Source: Pseudomonadota bacterium (GTDB taxonomy: Bacteria; Pseudomonadota; Gammaproteobacteria; Burkholderiales; Chitinibacteraceae). From it: a stretch of 64,000 nucleotides of DNA. Shown piece by piece: positions 25,379-34,376 of this stretch. Under the pieces are notes generated by a model. It did no database searches and had not been told where the DNA came from. It was given only the letters and a program-made list of their open reading frames with translations. How positions within the stretch are numbered: position 1 is the stretch's first letter; every line of letters begins with the position of its first letter. The position numbers and the translations under genes are program-made. Location of the stretch: positions 62,001 through 126,000 of the forward strand of contig JAGTRM010000002.1 of assembly GCA_018261735.1 (NCBI GenBank), in the 5' to 3' direction.

Positions 25379-26422
25379 ATGTTTCGACCGGAAAATCTGC
25401 CAGGACGGTTGCCGGACTTTCGCAATATCGGCGTCATTGCCCGAGCCCTGATCGGAGTCAACCTGGGGATGATGTTCCACCTGCTCCTGGTGGTGGCCGA
25501 CTGGGCAAGCTGGCGCGAACGCCTGTTTGCCGCAGCGCTCTGGTGTGAACCCATGCTGCTGCTGACTTTGATGGTGCTGGCCGTGCTGTCGCCCTGGCTC
25601 GCGCGCGCGCCCTACCGTCAAGGCTTTGCCTTGACCATCATGCTGTCCATGCTGAGTGCCTGGGCTGTGCGTGCATTTTACGGCGATCTGTCGGATTCGC
25701 TGTCGGGACAGCTGCCCTGGCGCTACGAACTGGCGGCCGGACTGACTGCGCTGGGATTGCTGACCTACTACCGGCTCTGGATGCGCGCGCTGTCGCCCCG
25801 CATCACCGAAGCACGTCTGGCCGCGCTGCAGGCGCGCATCCGGCCGCATTTCTTCTTCAACAGCCTGAATGCGGTACTCTCGCTGATCCGCTCCGATCCG
25901 CGCCGGGCCGAAACCCTGCTGGAAAACCTGTCGGATTTGTTCCGGGTTGCCATGGGCAAGCCGGCGGCGCTTTCCACGCTGGCACGCGAACTGGAGCTGG
26001 CCCAGGGCTATATGGAAATTGAGAAGGTTCGTCTGGGAGAGCGGCTCAACGTGGAATGGTTCATTGATAAAATGCCTGCGAATGCAGCCATTCCGCCCTT
26101 GATTTTACAGCCACTTCTTGAAAATGCCGTCTATCATGGAGTAGAGCCCTCACTGACACCGGAGAAGGTGCAAGTCAATATTTTTCGGGCACGCAATGAA
26201 GTCCATATCAATATCCGCAACCCGTTGCCTCCCCCGGGAGGCGCAAAACGGTCCGGTAACGGTATGGCGCTTGAGAATGTCCACGAACGATTATTGTTAC
26301 ACTTTGATGCGGCAGCCACACTCAGCGCCAAGGCGATGAGCGATCACTATCAGGTCCACATCGTGCTGCCTTATCAGGAGATTGCCGATGCAAAAACCAC
26401 TGCGCATTTTTCTGGTGGATGA
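25379..26422 (+). CDS. algZ: AlgZ/FimS-type sensor histidine kinase
   Basis: This is a 347-residue membrane kinase. The ATG at 25379 is preceded by AGGAAA and is preferred to longer in-frame extensions that run into comM. Four hydrophobic segments occupy roughly residues 25-125. They are followed by the His_kinase (PF06580) signature RPHFFFNSLNAVLSLI, with the phospho-His, and the ATP-binding segment PPLILQPLLENAVYHG and SGNGMALENVHERL. The gene overlaps the response regulator by 35 bases. In pseudomonads AlgZ/AlgR controls twitching and exopolysaccharide; the targets here are unknown. Confidence 0.85.
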   Translation: MFRPENLPGRLPDFRNIGVIARALIGVNLGMMFHLLLVVADWASWRERLFAAALWCEPMLLLTLMVLAVLSPWLARAPYRQGFALTIMLSMLSAWAVRAFYGDLSDSLSGQLPWRYELAAGLTALGLLTYYRLWMRALSPRITEARLAALQARIRPHFFFNSLNAVLSLIRSDPRRAETLLENLSDLFRVAMGKPAALSTLARELELAQGYMEIEKVRLGERLNVEWFIDKMPANAAIPPLILQPLLENAVYHGVEPSLTPEKVQVNIFRARNEVHINIRNPLPPPGGAKRSGNGMALENVHERLLLHFDAAATLSAKAMSDHYQVHIVLPYQEIADAKTTAHFSGG

Positions 26423-27155
26423 TGAAATACCCGCACTGAATCGGCTCAAGGATGTCCTGGCCGATTGCGCGGGGGCCTGTCCGCATGAAATATTAGGCAC
26501 CGCGGCCAACGGCATGACGGCCCTGGCGCAACTGGCCGAGATTCACGCGGATGTGGTTATTCTGGATATCCAAATGCCCCAAATGAGCGGCATTGAAGTG
26601 GCACGCCGCCTGCTCGATTACGCTCACCCGCCCCTGGTTATTTTCGCCACGGCGTTCGAGGATTACGGCGTGGCCGCTTTCGATGTGCGCGCCGTGGATT
26701 ACCTGCTCAAACCCATCCGCCAGGATCGCCTGCTGGCCGCGCTGCGGCGGGTGGAAGAATTGCGCCTGTCGCGGCCGGAGCTTCCCAGCGCACCGCCGGG
26801 TGCTCGCACCCATTTCAGCGTCACCGAGCGCGGCCGGGTACACCTGATTCCGGTCAACGAGACGATCTACCTGAAAGCGGAACAGAAATACATCACGTTG
26901 CGCACCCTGGCACGTGAATATCTGCTGGAAGATTCACTGACCCGCATCGAGGAAGAGTTCGGATCACGTTTTGTCCGGATACACCGCAATTGCCTGCTGG
27001 CACGCGAGGCCATCATCGGTTTCGAACGTGAGGTACAATCGGGCGGGGAATCCCGCTGGATGGCCGTTCTGCGCGATCTGCCCGAGAAATTGCCCGTCAG
27101 TCGCCGCCAGCAGCACGTGATCAAAGAATTTGGAAAGCCGGAACAGGATGGATAG
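26388..27155 (+). CDS. algR: AlgR-type LytTR response regulator
   Basis: This 255-residue protein starts at the ATG at 26388, with AGGAG upstream. The receiver domain has LVDDE at the N-terminus, the phospho-Asp in VVILDIQMPQMSG and the Lys in DYLLKP. The C-terminal LytTR DNA-binding domain (LIPVNETIYLKAEQKYITL, then SRFVRIHRNCLLAREAI) binds direct-repeat promoter sites. It is the partner of the overlapping AlgZ kinase. The DUF2721 gene overlaps its end. Confidence 0.9.
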   Translation: MQKPLRIFLVDDEIPALNRLKDVLADCAGACPHEILGTAANGMTALAQLAEIHADVVILDIQMPQMSGIEVARRLLDYAHPPLVIFATAFEDYGVAAFDVRAVDYLLKPIRQDRLLAALRRVEELRLSRPELPSAPPGARTHFSVTERGRVHLIPVNETIYLKAEQKYITLRTLAREYLLEDSLTRIEEEFGSRFVRIHRNCLLAREAIIGFEREVQSGGESRWMAVLRDLPEKLPVSRRQQHVIKEFGKPEQDG

Positions 27156-27570
27156 CTTCAGCATCACCACACCTTCGCTACTTTTTCCCGCCATCTCGTT
27201 ATTGATGCTGGCCTACACCAACCGCTTCCTGGCCATCTCCGGCATCATCCGCCAACTGCACAGCAGCCATCGGCATGATCCCAATGAAAGCATCCTGCGT
27301 CAGCTCGATAACCTGCGGCGCCGGGTCTGGCTGATCCGCTGGATGCAGGCCGCCGGAGTCGTGAGCCTGTTGATCTGCATTGTTTCCATGGGCTCGTTTG
27401 CCTTCAACGAACCCACGGTAGCTTTTGGATTGTTCATCATCAGCCTGTTGCTGATGATGGTATCGCTGGTTCTGTGCCTGATCGAGGTCATGGTGTCCGA
27501 TGCCGCACTGAATGTGCTGCTGTCCGACATCCGCGAATTGCCGCGTGCCACACCGCCTAGGCCAGAATAA
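27148..27570 (+). CDS. DUF2721 membrane protein
   Basis: This 140-residue protein starts at the ATG at 27148, eight bases inside the end of algR. It has three predicted membrane segments (SLLFPAISLLMLAY, AAGVVSLLICIVSM, VAFGLFIISLLLMM) and a short charged loop (RQLDNLRRR) typical of DUF2721 (PF11026). The role of the family is not known. Coupling to algZR suggests it is co-expressed with that signalling pair. Confidence 0.8.
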   Translation: MDSFSITTPSLLFPAISLLMLAYTNRFLAISGIIRQLHSSHRHDPNESILRQLDNLRRRVWLIRWMQAAGVVSLLICIVSMGSFAFNEPTVAFGLFIISLLLMMVSLVLCLIEVMVSDAALNVLLSDIRELPRATPPRPE

Positions 27571-27955
27571 CCACAGTCCACATCACAACCAGATTGGCCA
27601 GGCAAACCAGCTGCGCAGCACTGCCCAGATCCTTGGCGCGCTTGGCCAGCTCGTGGTGGGCCAGCGAGGTGTGATCCACGGCGGCCTCGATCGCGGAATT
27701 CAGCAGTTCAACAATCAGCGTGCCGATATGGCTCGCAATCAGGATGGCTCGCCCCCACGCCGGCAGTACCAGATAAAAACTCAAGCCTATCCCCAGCACG
27801 GCAAGCAAGGTGACTTGGCGAAACGCCGATTCATTGCGCCAGGCCGCAGCCAACCCATCGAGCGAATAGCCCAGCGCATTCAGAATGCGCCGCAGACCGG
27901 TTTTTCCCTTGAAAGGGCTTTCTGATTCAGTGCCTTGCGGCAATTCAGTCTTCAT
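27557..27955 (-). CDS. dgkA: Diacylglycerol kinase
   Basis: This 132-residue inner-membrane enzyme (E. coli 122) phosphorylates diacylglycerol to phosphatidic acid during phospholipid recycling. The family signature ELLNSAIEAAVDH is present, followed by HHELAKRAKDLGSAAQ, and three membrane segments are visible. Its start overlaps the end of the BPSS1780-type gene by 11 bases, so the two are one operon. It converges with the DUF2721 gene, overlapping its end by 14 bases. Confidence 0.95.
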   Translation of the reverse strand: MKTELPQGTESESPFKGKTGLRRILNALGYSLDGLAAAWRNESAFRQVTLLAVLGIGLSFYLVLPAWGRAILIASHIGTLIVELLNSAIEAAVDHTSLAHHELAKRAKDLGSAAQLVCLANLVVMWTVVILA

Positions 27956-28682
27956 AGATATCCATGTAACTGGTGTAGGAAGTCAACAGCATCACCGGCA
28001 GGGCCACCAGCAAGCCGAGCATGAAAGGCAGCATGGCCACGGCCAGCAGGAAAAAACCGATCAAACCCATGACCAGGATTGGCCGCCAGTTCCGCCAGAA
28101 ACCCAGAAAGGAAAGACGCAAGGCATCGCGCGCGTTAAAACCGTGCAGCACGACGAGAGTCGGCGCGAAAAAATAGGCACTGTACACCATGGCCAGGCTG
28201 GAAAAAAACATCAGCAGGAAAGGCCACATCGAAAGCAGACCACGTTCTTTCATAAGTTCTGGCGTGGGCCGTGGTATCAGCCCCAGCTCGAAAGAAACGA
28301 ACATGAAGACGGCAAGGATAGCAATGATCGCCAGTACGCCGGCGATATAGAACAGGCCGATCTTCACCAATTCAACAGGCTCGGAAAAGGTGCTGAAAAG
28401 CTCCATCAACACGGGCGGTTGCTGGTTGGTTACAGAATTGCGCGCAATGCGCACCATCCCGCCCACCAGCAGCGGTAACAGCAAGGTACCCAGAAACCAG
28501 CCAACCACAGGAATGGAAGAACCCAGCAAAAACGCCATCGCAGCGACCAGCGTGATCAAGCTCCATTGCAGCGGAGCGCGCAGGTAGAGCATGAACGCAT
28601 CGTTGATCCACTGCCAACCACTGCCTGCCCGGCAACGTTTGGGCTCAATTTCGTTATCGATGATGATGTCGTTTTCCGGCAT
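27945..28682 (-). CDS. BPSS1780-family membrane protein
   Basis: This 245-residue protein starts at the ATG at 28682 (MPENDIIID). In-frame starts at 28733 (ATG) and 28745 (TTG) would add an atypical N-terminus. It has five to six hydrophobic segments and the family hallmark GWQWINDAFMLYLRAP near the start, plus NARDALRLSFLGFWRNW later. These polytopic proteins of unknown function are common in betaproteobacteria. It is coupled to dgkA, so a lipid or envelope role is plausible. Confidence 0.75.
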   Translation of the reverse strand: MPENDIIIDNEIEPKRCRAGSGWQWINDAFMLYLRAPLQWSLITLVAAMAFLLGSSIPVVGWFLGTLLLPLLVGGMVRIARNSVTNQQPPVLMELFSTFSEPVELVKIGLFYIAGVLAIIAILAVFMFVSFELGLIPRPTPELMKERGLLSMWPFLLMFFSSLAMVYSAYFFAPTLVVLHGFNARDALRLSFLGFWRNWRPILVMGLIGFFLLAVAMLPFMLGLLVALPVMLLTSYTSYMDIYED

Positions 28683-28780
28683 GACTAGGCGCCCATGTGA
28701 ATAAATGCGGTAATCGTAAAAACCGCCGTACATTCTGGCAAGCAAAAGAGCATGCCACAGGAATATAAAGCAGAAATGAC

Positions 28781-28812
28781 AAAAGGCCGGCAGGTTGTCC
28801 TGCCGGCCTTTT
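28781..28812. terminator. Bidirectional terminator between ackA and the BPSS1780-type gene
   Basis: A perfect 14-bp inverted repeat (AAAAGGCCGGCAGG / CCTGCCGGCCTTTT) with a TTGT loop lies 18 bases past the ackA stop codon. The A/T flanks allow termination on both strands. Confidence 0.92.
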
Positions 28813-28829
28813 GACGAAGCAATCTTCGA

Positions 28830-30020
28830 TCAGGCTACGTTCTTGACTGCAGCACGGGCGATCATGATTTCTTCATTGGTCGGGATGATCCACACGGCAA
28901 TCTTGCTGTTGGCCGTGGAAATCTTGCGCGGTTCGCCGGAACGCTTGGCGTTGGCTTCCAGATCAATTTCCACGCCGAGCCACTCAAGTTGTTTGCACAC
29001 ATCGGCGCGAACGATGTCGTCGTTTTCACCGATACCGGCCGTGAATACCAGCGCATCGAAGCCTTCCATGGCAGCGGCCAGCGAAGCGGCTTCACGCGAA
29101 ATGCGGTGACTGAAGAAATCGACAGCCGCCTTGGCGCGCGGTTCGGTCGAAGCATGCAGTTCACGCATATCGCTGGAGATGCCGGACATGCCGAGCAGAC
29201 CGGATTTCTTATACAGCAGGTCTTCGATCTGTTTGGCGTCCATCTTCAGGTGATTCATGCAGTGCAGGATCACGCCGGCATCGATCGAGCCGGAACGGGT
29301 GCCCATCGGCAGGCCGTCCAGCGCGGTGAAGCCCATGGTAGTGGCCTGGCACTTGCAATCCTTCAGGGCCGACATCGAAGAGCCGTTGCCGAGGTGGGCA
29401 ACGACTGTGCAGCCCTTGGCCGCCTTCGGATCGAGTTGCGGCAGCACGCTGGCGATGTAGGCGTAGGACAGGCCGTGGAAACCGTAGCGGCGGATGCCTT
29501 CCTTCTGCGAGAACTCGTACGGCAGTGCGTACAGCTGGAAGAGTTCCGGCTGGGTGGTGTGGAATGCGGTATCAAAGCAGGCCACTTGCGGAACGCCTGG
29601 CAGCAACTCGCCCAGGATCTTGATCGGGGCGATGTTGTGCGGTTCGTGCAGCGGGGCCAGCGGGATCAGGGCTTCGAGTTCCTTGACCACTTCCGGAGTA
29701 ATCAGTACCGGCTCGGAGAACTTGGTGCCGCCGTGCACGACACGGTGGCCGATCGCGGAAATCTTGCCGCCTTCGGTCTTGTCCTTCAGCCAGTTCAGGA
29801 TGTGATGCAGCGAAGTGTCGTGGCCCTTGGGCTTGTCGGCCGGCAGCTTTTCGTTGGCAATCTTGTTGTCGGCCGCATCCTTGGCGACAAAAACCGGATC
29901 AACATAGATGCCGTCGATTTGACCCTTGTACAGCATGATCGGATCAGCGGCTGCGGCTTCAAACAGTTGGAACTTGATGCTGGAAGAACCAGCATTGATG
30001 ACGAGAATGAGATCTTTCAT
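28830..30020 (-). CDS. ackA: Acetate kinase
   Basis: This 396-residue protein has the usual length. The N-terminal LVINAGSSSIKFQLF is the phosphate-binding loop of the ASKHA fold. GHRVVHGG, ACFDTAFHTTQP, RRYGFHGLSYAYI, AHLGNGSSMSA and FTAGIGEND are all present. It converts acetyl phosphate and ADP to acetate and ATP, and the reverse. No pta gene is adjacent. The upstream region carries a long hairpin at 30131-30154. Confidence 0.97.
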   Translation of the reverse strand: MKDLILVINAGSSSIKFQLFEAAAADPIMLYKGQIDGIYVDPVFVAKDAADNKIANEKLPADKPKGHDTSLHHILNWLKDKTEGGKISAIGHRVVHGGTKFSEPVLITPEVVKELEALIPLAPLHEPHNIAPIKILGELLPGVPQVACFDTAFHTTQPELFQLYALPYEFSQKEGIRRYGFHGLSYAYIASVLPQLDPKAAKGCTVVAHLGNGSSMSALKDCKCQATTMGFTALDGLPMGTRSGSIDAGVILHCMNHLKMDAKQIEDLLYKKSGLLGMSGISSDMRELHASTEPRAKAAVDFFSHRISREAASLAAAMEGFDALVFTAGIGENDDIVRADVCKQLEWLGVEIDLEANAKRSGEPRKISTANSKIAVWIIPTNEEIMIARAAVKNVA

Positions 30021-30130
30021 TTTCAGACTTTCTTTCTTGAGCAGTTAGCGAAGGCAACAAGAGCCATCACGGCGAAAGGTGCCATGCGGGTCTTTACATC
30101 ATCCGCACGGCAGGTGGGGACGACAGGTAC

Positions 30131-30154
30131 ACCGATACCACGTGTGGTATCGGT
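30131..30154. promoter_or_regulatory. 10-bp perfect inverted repeat upstream of ackA
   Basis: ACCGATACCA and TGGTATCGGT flank a CGTG centre. It lies about 110 bases before the ackA start. It could be a repressor site or a leader hairpin; no T-run follows, so it is not a standard terminator. The whole gap 30021-30434 contains nothing else that I can support. Confidence 0.6.
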
Positions 30155-30434
30155 AAATCCGGCGCCGGCAAACCGGGGGCTATCCCGCACAGCTTGCTGG
30201 CAAAATTCTTTTTCCATTACAGTAAGCACGCCGCTTGGCAGCACGGCAAGCACAAACCGTCATCCATTCGTCGGCTGGCGATCACACGGGGATCACCCTG
30301 AATCCGGTGGCATGCATTATAGGTTGCGGATGTTGCGCCGCAATGCAACAAATCACGTCCGCGCGTATCTTACCGAGGGGGAGCCGCGCCCGGTTTGGTT
30401 AAAATCAACGCTGTTGAACAATCCGTGGAATGAC

Positions 30435-30953
30435 ATGAAACCAATCTATACCACGCATCTGATTTGTACACCGCAACTGGATACGCCAGCGACCATTGGC
30501 GCCTTGCTGGTGCGACCGGGCGACCATGTGGAGACCGATGCGCCACTGGTGCTGTTGCACGCCGCGGACCTGACGCTGGAAGTCTGCGCGCCCGAAGCGG
30601 GCACGGTTGGAGAATTCGTCGTTGCCCTGCACGAGCAGGTGAACAGTGGCGATCTGTTGCTGACCATGGAAATCGAAGAAAAACCGTTCGGTTTTCTGCC
30701 CATGGTGGAAGAAGAGCCGGCGTTCGCGCCGGCCTGCCAATTGCCATATGCCAAGACCCGACCCGCGTCGGCGCACACGACTGATCCCTTGCAGATTCAG
30801 CCGGAAGCCGCCCGATTAGCGGCCCGTCTCGGCGTGGATCTGGCCGACGTGGCGCCTGATGCCGACGGCATGGTGGATGACGAAGCCGTGGCAAGCCATG
30901 TGCGCGACATCCTGATCCGCTGGCGCAAGCTGCGGCGACTACTGAACGACTGA
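30435..30953 (+). CDS. Lipoyl/biotinyl-like domain with E3-binding-like domain, no catalytic part
   Basis: This is a 172-residue protein. Residues 5-78 follow the biotinyl/lipoyl hammerhead pattern: TIGALLVRPGDHVETDAPLVLLHAADLTLEVCAPEAGTV in outline, then NSGDLLLTME. The lysine expected at the hairpin tip is replaced by the AAD segment. Residues 120-160 (AARLAARLGVDLADVAPDADG, then DDEAVASHV) resemble the peripheral-subunit-binding domain of 2-oxoacid dehydrogenase E2. No acyltransferase domain follows. It may be an assembly or scaffold protein, or a decayed E2. Neighbouring genes give no pathway clue. Confidence 0.6.
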   Translation: MKPIYTTHLICTPQLDTPATIGALLVRPGDHVETDAPLVLLHAADLTLEVCAPEAGTVGEFVVALHEQVNSGDLLLTMEIEEKPFGFLPMVEEEPAFAPACQLPYAKTRPASAHTTDPLQIQPEAARLAARLGVDLADVAPDADGMVDDEAVASHVRDILIRWRKLRRLLND

Positions 30954-31011
30954 CCACAGCCAGCCATCGGCAATCCATCAACAGGATCATCGTTAAATCA
31001 ATGACTTAATC

Positions 31012-31163
31012 TGTGGATAACTATGTCGGCAACTTGAACAAACCGGGCATCCCAGTGAGGAAAAAAAAGGCACCCAATTTATCCACAACCATTACCTGAT
31101 CGAACAACATGCTTTGAATTTTCGCAACCGATTGATTGGTAATTGAAATTAAAGTTATCCACA
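31012..31163. promoter_or_regulatory. Three perfect DnaA boxes in an AT-rich spacer
   Basis: TTATCCACA occurs at 31079-31087 and 31155-31163, and its complement at 31012-31020. All three match the high-affinity DnaA box exactly. They lie in the AT-rich gap 30954-31346, which has no gene. The spacer is either a DnaA-regulated promoter for hisD or a DnaA-titration/activation site. Confidence 0.75.
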
Positions 31164-31346
31164 AGCAATGACCGCCCTTATTAATCATTGTTATTCTTTT
31201 ACTATCCAATATTGTTAAAACACCCAGATGTAAACTGCGATCAAATCCAAGCCAAGTCCACTACAGCAAATAAGCTGCTGGAACTTCAATCCTTGAATCA
31301 ACTGTCTCGTATAATTTCATCCAAACCACTGCTACCGGATACTGTC

Positions 31347-32642
31347 ATGCTGCGCCGCCTCGATTCTGCTTTGCCCGATTTCCAGCAACAACTTGAAGCA
31401 TTGCTTGCCTTTGAAACCTCGCAAGATCCGCAAGTTGAAGAACGGGTAGCCACCATTTTGGAAGCGGTCAAGACACGCGGTGACAGCGCAGTCATGGAAT
31501 ACACCCAGCGTTTTGACCATGTCAGCGCACAGAACATGGCTGAACTGGAACTCACCCAAGCAGAACTGAAGGCAGCCTTCGAGCGCTTGCCTGTGGCACA
31601 ACGCAGCGCACTGGAAGCCGCGGCTGAACGCGTTCGGCGTTACCACGAGCACCAGAAAGCCGGTTCATGGCAATACACCGAGGACGATGGAACCGTACTG
31701 GGTCAGCAGATCACTGCACTGGACCGAGTAGGGATTTATGTTCCTGGAGGCAAGGCCAGCTATCCGTCATCAGTATTGATGAATGCAATTCCAGCCCATG
31801 TTGCTGGAGTCGCCGAAATCATCATGGTGGTACCTACTCCAAGAGGTGAACGTAATGATCTGGTCTTGGCGGCTGCTTACATTGCCGGCGTAAGCCGTGC
31901 TTTCACCATTGGCGGAGCACAAGCCGTTGCAGCGTTGGCTTATGGCACGGAAACGATCCCACCCGTAGACAAGATCACCGGCCCAGGCAATGCCTATGTG
32001 GCTGCAGCTAAACGTCGGGTTTTTGGTATCGTGGGCATCGACATGGTGGCCGGTCCTTCGGAAATCCTGGTGATCTGCGATGGCTTGACCGATCCGGACT
32101 GGATCGCGATGGATCTCTTCAGTCAGGCAGAACACGATGAAATTGCCCAATCGATCCTGCTTTGCCCGGAAGCCGATTACATCGACAAGGTAAAAGCCAG
32201 CATCGAAAAACTGCTGCACGATATGCCGCGCAAGGACATCATTCTGGCTTCGCTGACCAATCGTGGCGCATTGATCAAGGTGCGTGATCTGGAAGAAGCC
32301 TGCCAGATCGCCAACTGGATCGCACCGGAACACCTTGAACTGTCAGTGGCCAACCCGCAGGAATGGTTGCCGCTGCTCAAGCATGCTGGCGCCATTTTCA
32401 TGGGCAAGTTCACTTCCGAATCGCTTGGTGATTACTGCGCCGGCCCTAACCATGTTTTGCCCACTGCGCGCACTGCACGCTTTGCCAGTCCGTTGGGGGT
32501 CTACGATTTCCAGAAGCGCACCAGCCTGATCCAGGTTTCGCAAACGGGTGCCCAACATCTTGGGCGCATTGCCTCGGTTCTGGCGCATGGCGAAGGGTTG
32601 ACCGCACATGCCCGATCAGCAGAAATGCGTCTACAGAAATAA
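31347..32642 (+). CDS. hisD: Histidinol dehydrogenase
   Basis: This 431-residue protein starts at the ATG at 31347 ([12 protein letters not shown]); family members are about 430 residues. It catalyses the last two oxidations of histidine synthesis. Visible signatures are [44 protein letters not shown] and LFSQAEHDE, which includes zinc and catalytic residues, and [11 protein letters not shown]. It stands apart from other his genes in this window. No strong ribosome binding site is seen, so the start is less certain than the identity. Confidence 0.95.
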   Translation: MLRRLDSALPDFQQQLEALLAFETSQDPQVEERVATILEAVKTRGDSAVMEYTQRFDHVSAQNMAELELTQAELKAAFERLPVAQRSALEAAAERVRRYHEHQKAGSWQYTEDDGTVLGQQITALDRVGIYVPGGKASYPSSVLMNAIPAHVAGVAEIIMVVPTPRGERNDLVLAAAYIAGVSRAFTIGGAQAVAALAYGTETIPPVDKITGPGNAYVAAAKRRVFGIVGIDMVAGPSEILVICDGLTDPDWIAMDLFSQAEHDEIAQSILLCPEADYIDKVKASIEKLLHDMPRKDIILASLTNRGALIKVRDLEEACQIANWIAPEHLELSVANPQEWLPLLKHAGAIFMGKFTSESLGDYCAGPNHVLPTARTARFASPLGVYDFQKRTSLIQVSQTGAQHLGRIASVLAHGEGLTAHARSAEMRLQK

Positions 32643-32749
32643 CCCAGACTTCAGCCAAGACAAGCAGCCTGGTTTTTGACCGACGAATATCGGTTATTCC
32701 AGGATTGCTGATTGGTCTACAAGAAGGCAGTGCTAATATTCGCGCTCTT

Positions 32750-33787
32750 ATGCGTATCGAACACATCCGACAACAATTACGTGCCGCCGGCGCACAGCTT
32801 TGCCACGAAGACCGCATCCTGCGCGCCTGGTTGCAGGCATTGCCCCTGGACAGCGGTCCGAAACGACGGCAAGCCGATCATTATTTCCCGTTGAATGTGC
32901 GCAATCTGTTGCCCGGGCTTTCGGCTGAACTTGATGCCCTGGCAACGGTATGCAGCGAACATCCGGGCCTGGATGGCTCTGCACGGCTGCTGGTGGCACT
33001 GGCAGATAGTCAGACGATAGAGAGCGTGCTGCTGCCGCGCGATGGCCTGTGCGTGTCGACGCAGGTCGGTTGTGCGGTGGGCTGCGTTTTTTGCATGACG
33101 GGCAAGGAAGGCTTGCTGCGCCAGCTCGGCAGCGCGGAAATCGTGGCACAGGTGGTGCTTGCCCGTCGCCAGCGGCCGGTTAAGCGCGTCGTGTTCATGG
33201 GCATGGGCGAACCGTCGCACAATCTGGACAATGTGCTGGAAGCCATCGAACTGCTGGGAACGGCCGGTGCGATCGGCCACAAGAATCTGGTTTTTTCCAC
33301 GGTCGGCGACCGGCGCGTGTTCGATCGTCTGCCGGAAAGCACGGTAAAACCAGCGCTGGCGCTTTCGCTGCACACTACGCGCGCCGATTTACGTGAAGAG
33401 CTTCTGCCCAAAGCGCCGCGCATCGATCCCGCTGAACTGGTTGAACTCGCCGAGGATTACGCGCGCAGCACCAGCTACCCGATCCAGTACCAGTGGACTT
33501 TGCTCGAAGGTATCAACGACAGCGACGAAGAGCTGGAACGGATCGTCCAGCTGTTGACCGGCAAATACGCGATCATGAATTTCATTCCGTACAACACGGT
33601 CAATGGCGCGGCTTTCAATCGTCCTTCGGCGGAACGTGCTGCCGCGATGGCCGGAATTTTGCATCAGCACGGTATTTTGGTGCGGCTGCGCAACTCCGCC
33701 GGGCAGGATATCGACGGCGGCTGCGGCCAGTTGCGCGCCCGTTCGAAAACGATCGCTTTTCAGCCAAAACCTACAGGAGTCGCCTGA
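32750..33787 (+). CDS. RlmN-family radical SAM RNA methyltransferase
   Basis: This is a 345-residue protein. The radical SAM triad is CAVGCVFC, preceded by STQVG. VVFMGMGEPSHNLDNV is the SAM-binding motif, and LALSLHTT and MNFIPYN follow. The methyl-carrying Cys is in DIDGGCGQL. RlmN methylates C2 of an adenosine in 23S rRNA and some tRNAs. The protein is shorter at the N-terminus than E. coli RlmN and may be a second paralogue with altered RNA specificity. An upstream TTG at 32705 would add 15 residues. Both radical and methyl-transfer cysteines are kept, so it should be active. Confidence 0.85.
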   Translation: MRIEHIRQQLRAAGAQLCHEDRILRAWLQALPLDSGPKRRQADHYFPLNVRNLLPGLSAELDALATVCSEHPGLDGSARLLVALADSQTIESVLLPRDGLCVSTQVGCAVGCVFCMTGKEGLLRQLGSAEIVAQVVLARRQRPVKRVVFMGMGEPSHNLDNVLEAIELLGTAGAIGHKNLVFSTVGDRRVFDRLPESTVKPALALSLHTTRADLREELLPKAPRIDPAELVELAEDYARSTSYPIQYQWTLLEGINDSDEELERIVQLLTGKYAIMNFIPYNTVNGAAFNRPSAERAAAMAGILHQHGILVRLRNSAGQDIDGGCGQLRARSKTIAFQPKPTGVA

Positions 33788-33809
33788 CCGGTCTGAAAAC
33801 AGCGCCGGA

Positions 33810-34376
33810 TCAGAACAGTTCCAGTTCACCGCTCGATTCGTCCTCAGGCTCCGAGCGATCGATATCGAAATCCAGTGTGGTCTCTTTGGCCATGCAGATG
33901 CAAACCGCGAAATTGAAGCGCACCAAATCGTTGATTACCACCTCGAACGGCTGCATGTGCGCTGGAGCGAGCAGGGATACATAGCGCGAGCAGCTGTTTT
34001 CCAGCAGGAACGGCGTCGACATGCCGGCGGGGAAGACCTCGCCCAGCCTGCGGTTGACCGCGCCGCAGATCATGTTGACGAATTCCGCGTAGGCATCGCG
34101 CAAGGCCTGGTCTTTCAGCTGCTCCTTGCTGCGCACGAGCCGGCCCAGATAGCTTGCAGTGGCCGCATCCATATCGAAATCAAACAGCGTAACGATCCGG
34201 AAAAGGTAGGAAGAAATATTGAGCACGACGAGCTGGCGTTTGACGGCTTCGTCGTTCAAACGCATCTGCGGCTGGCGGATCACGACACAGTGATCTTCAG
34301 GCCCGATGACACAGGTATCACGCACGGATTTATCGAACAGCCAATCCAGCGCTGTATTTGCACGCGGACTGATCAT
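33810..34376 (-). CDS. CheX-like phosphatase domain protein
   Basis: This 188-residue protein starts at the ATG at 34376, in an ATGA overlap with the MCP stop. The helix [17 protein letters not shown] carries the CheC/CheX/FliY phosphatase motif E-x-x-N (Glu98, Asn101). The C-terminus ends SGELELF, the same seven residues that end the receiver-CheX protein of this operon. It is probably a CheY-P phosphatase acting on the CheY two genes upstream. It is the last gene of the chemosensory-like operon. Confidence 0.78.
   Translation of the reverse strand: MISPRANTALDWLFDKSVRDTCVIGPEDHCVVIRQPQMRLNDEAVKRQLVVLNISSYLFRIVTLFDFDMDAATASYLGRLVRSKEQLKDQALRDAYAEFVNMICGAVNRRLGEVFPAGMSTPFLLENSCSRYVSLLAPAHMQPFEVVINDLVRFNFAVCICMAKETTLDFDIDRSEPEDESSGELELF

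Noticed and set aside
25358..25379. Third copy of the 39-bp repeat upstream of algZ (CATTGAAAGAAAAA)
   Set aside because: Only about 14 A-rich bases match and the dyad part is missing, so it is likely chance.
28989..30434. Long plus-strand open frame through ackA
   Set aside because: It is antisense to a highly conserved acetate kinase; only the part from 30435 has its own domain signature.
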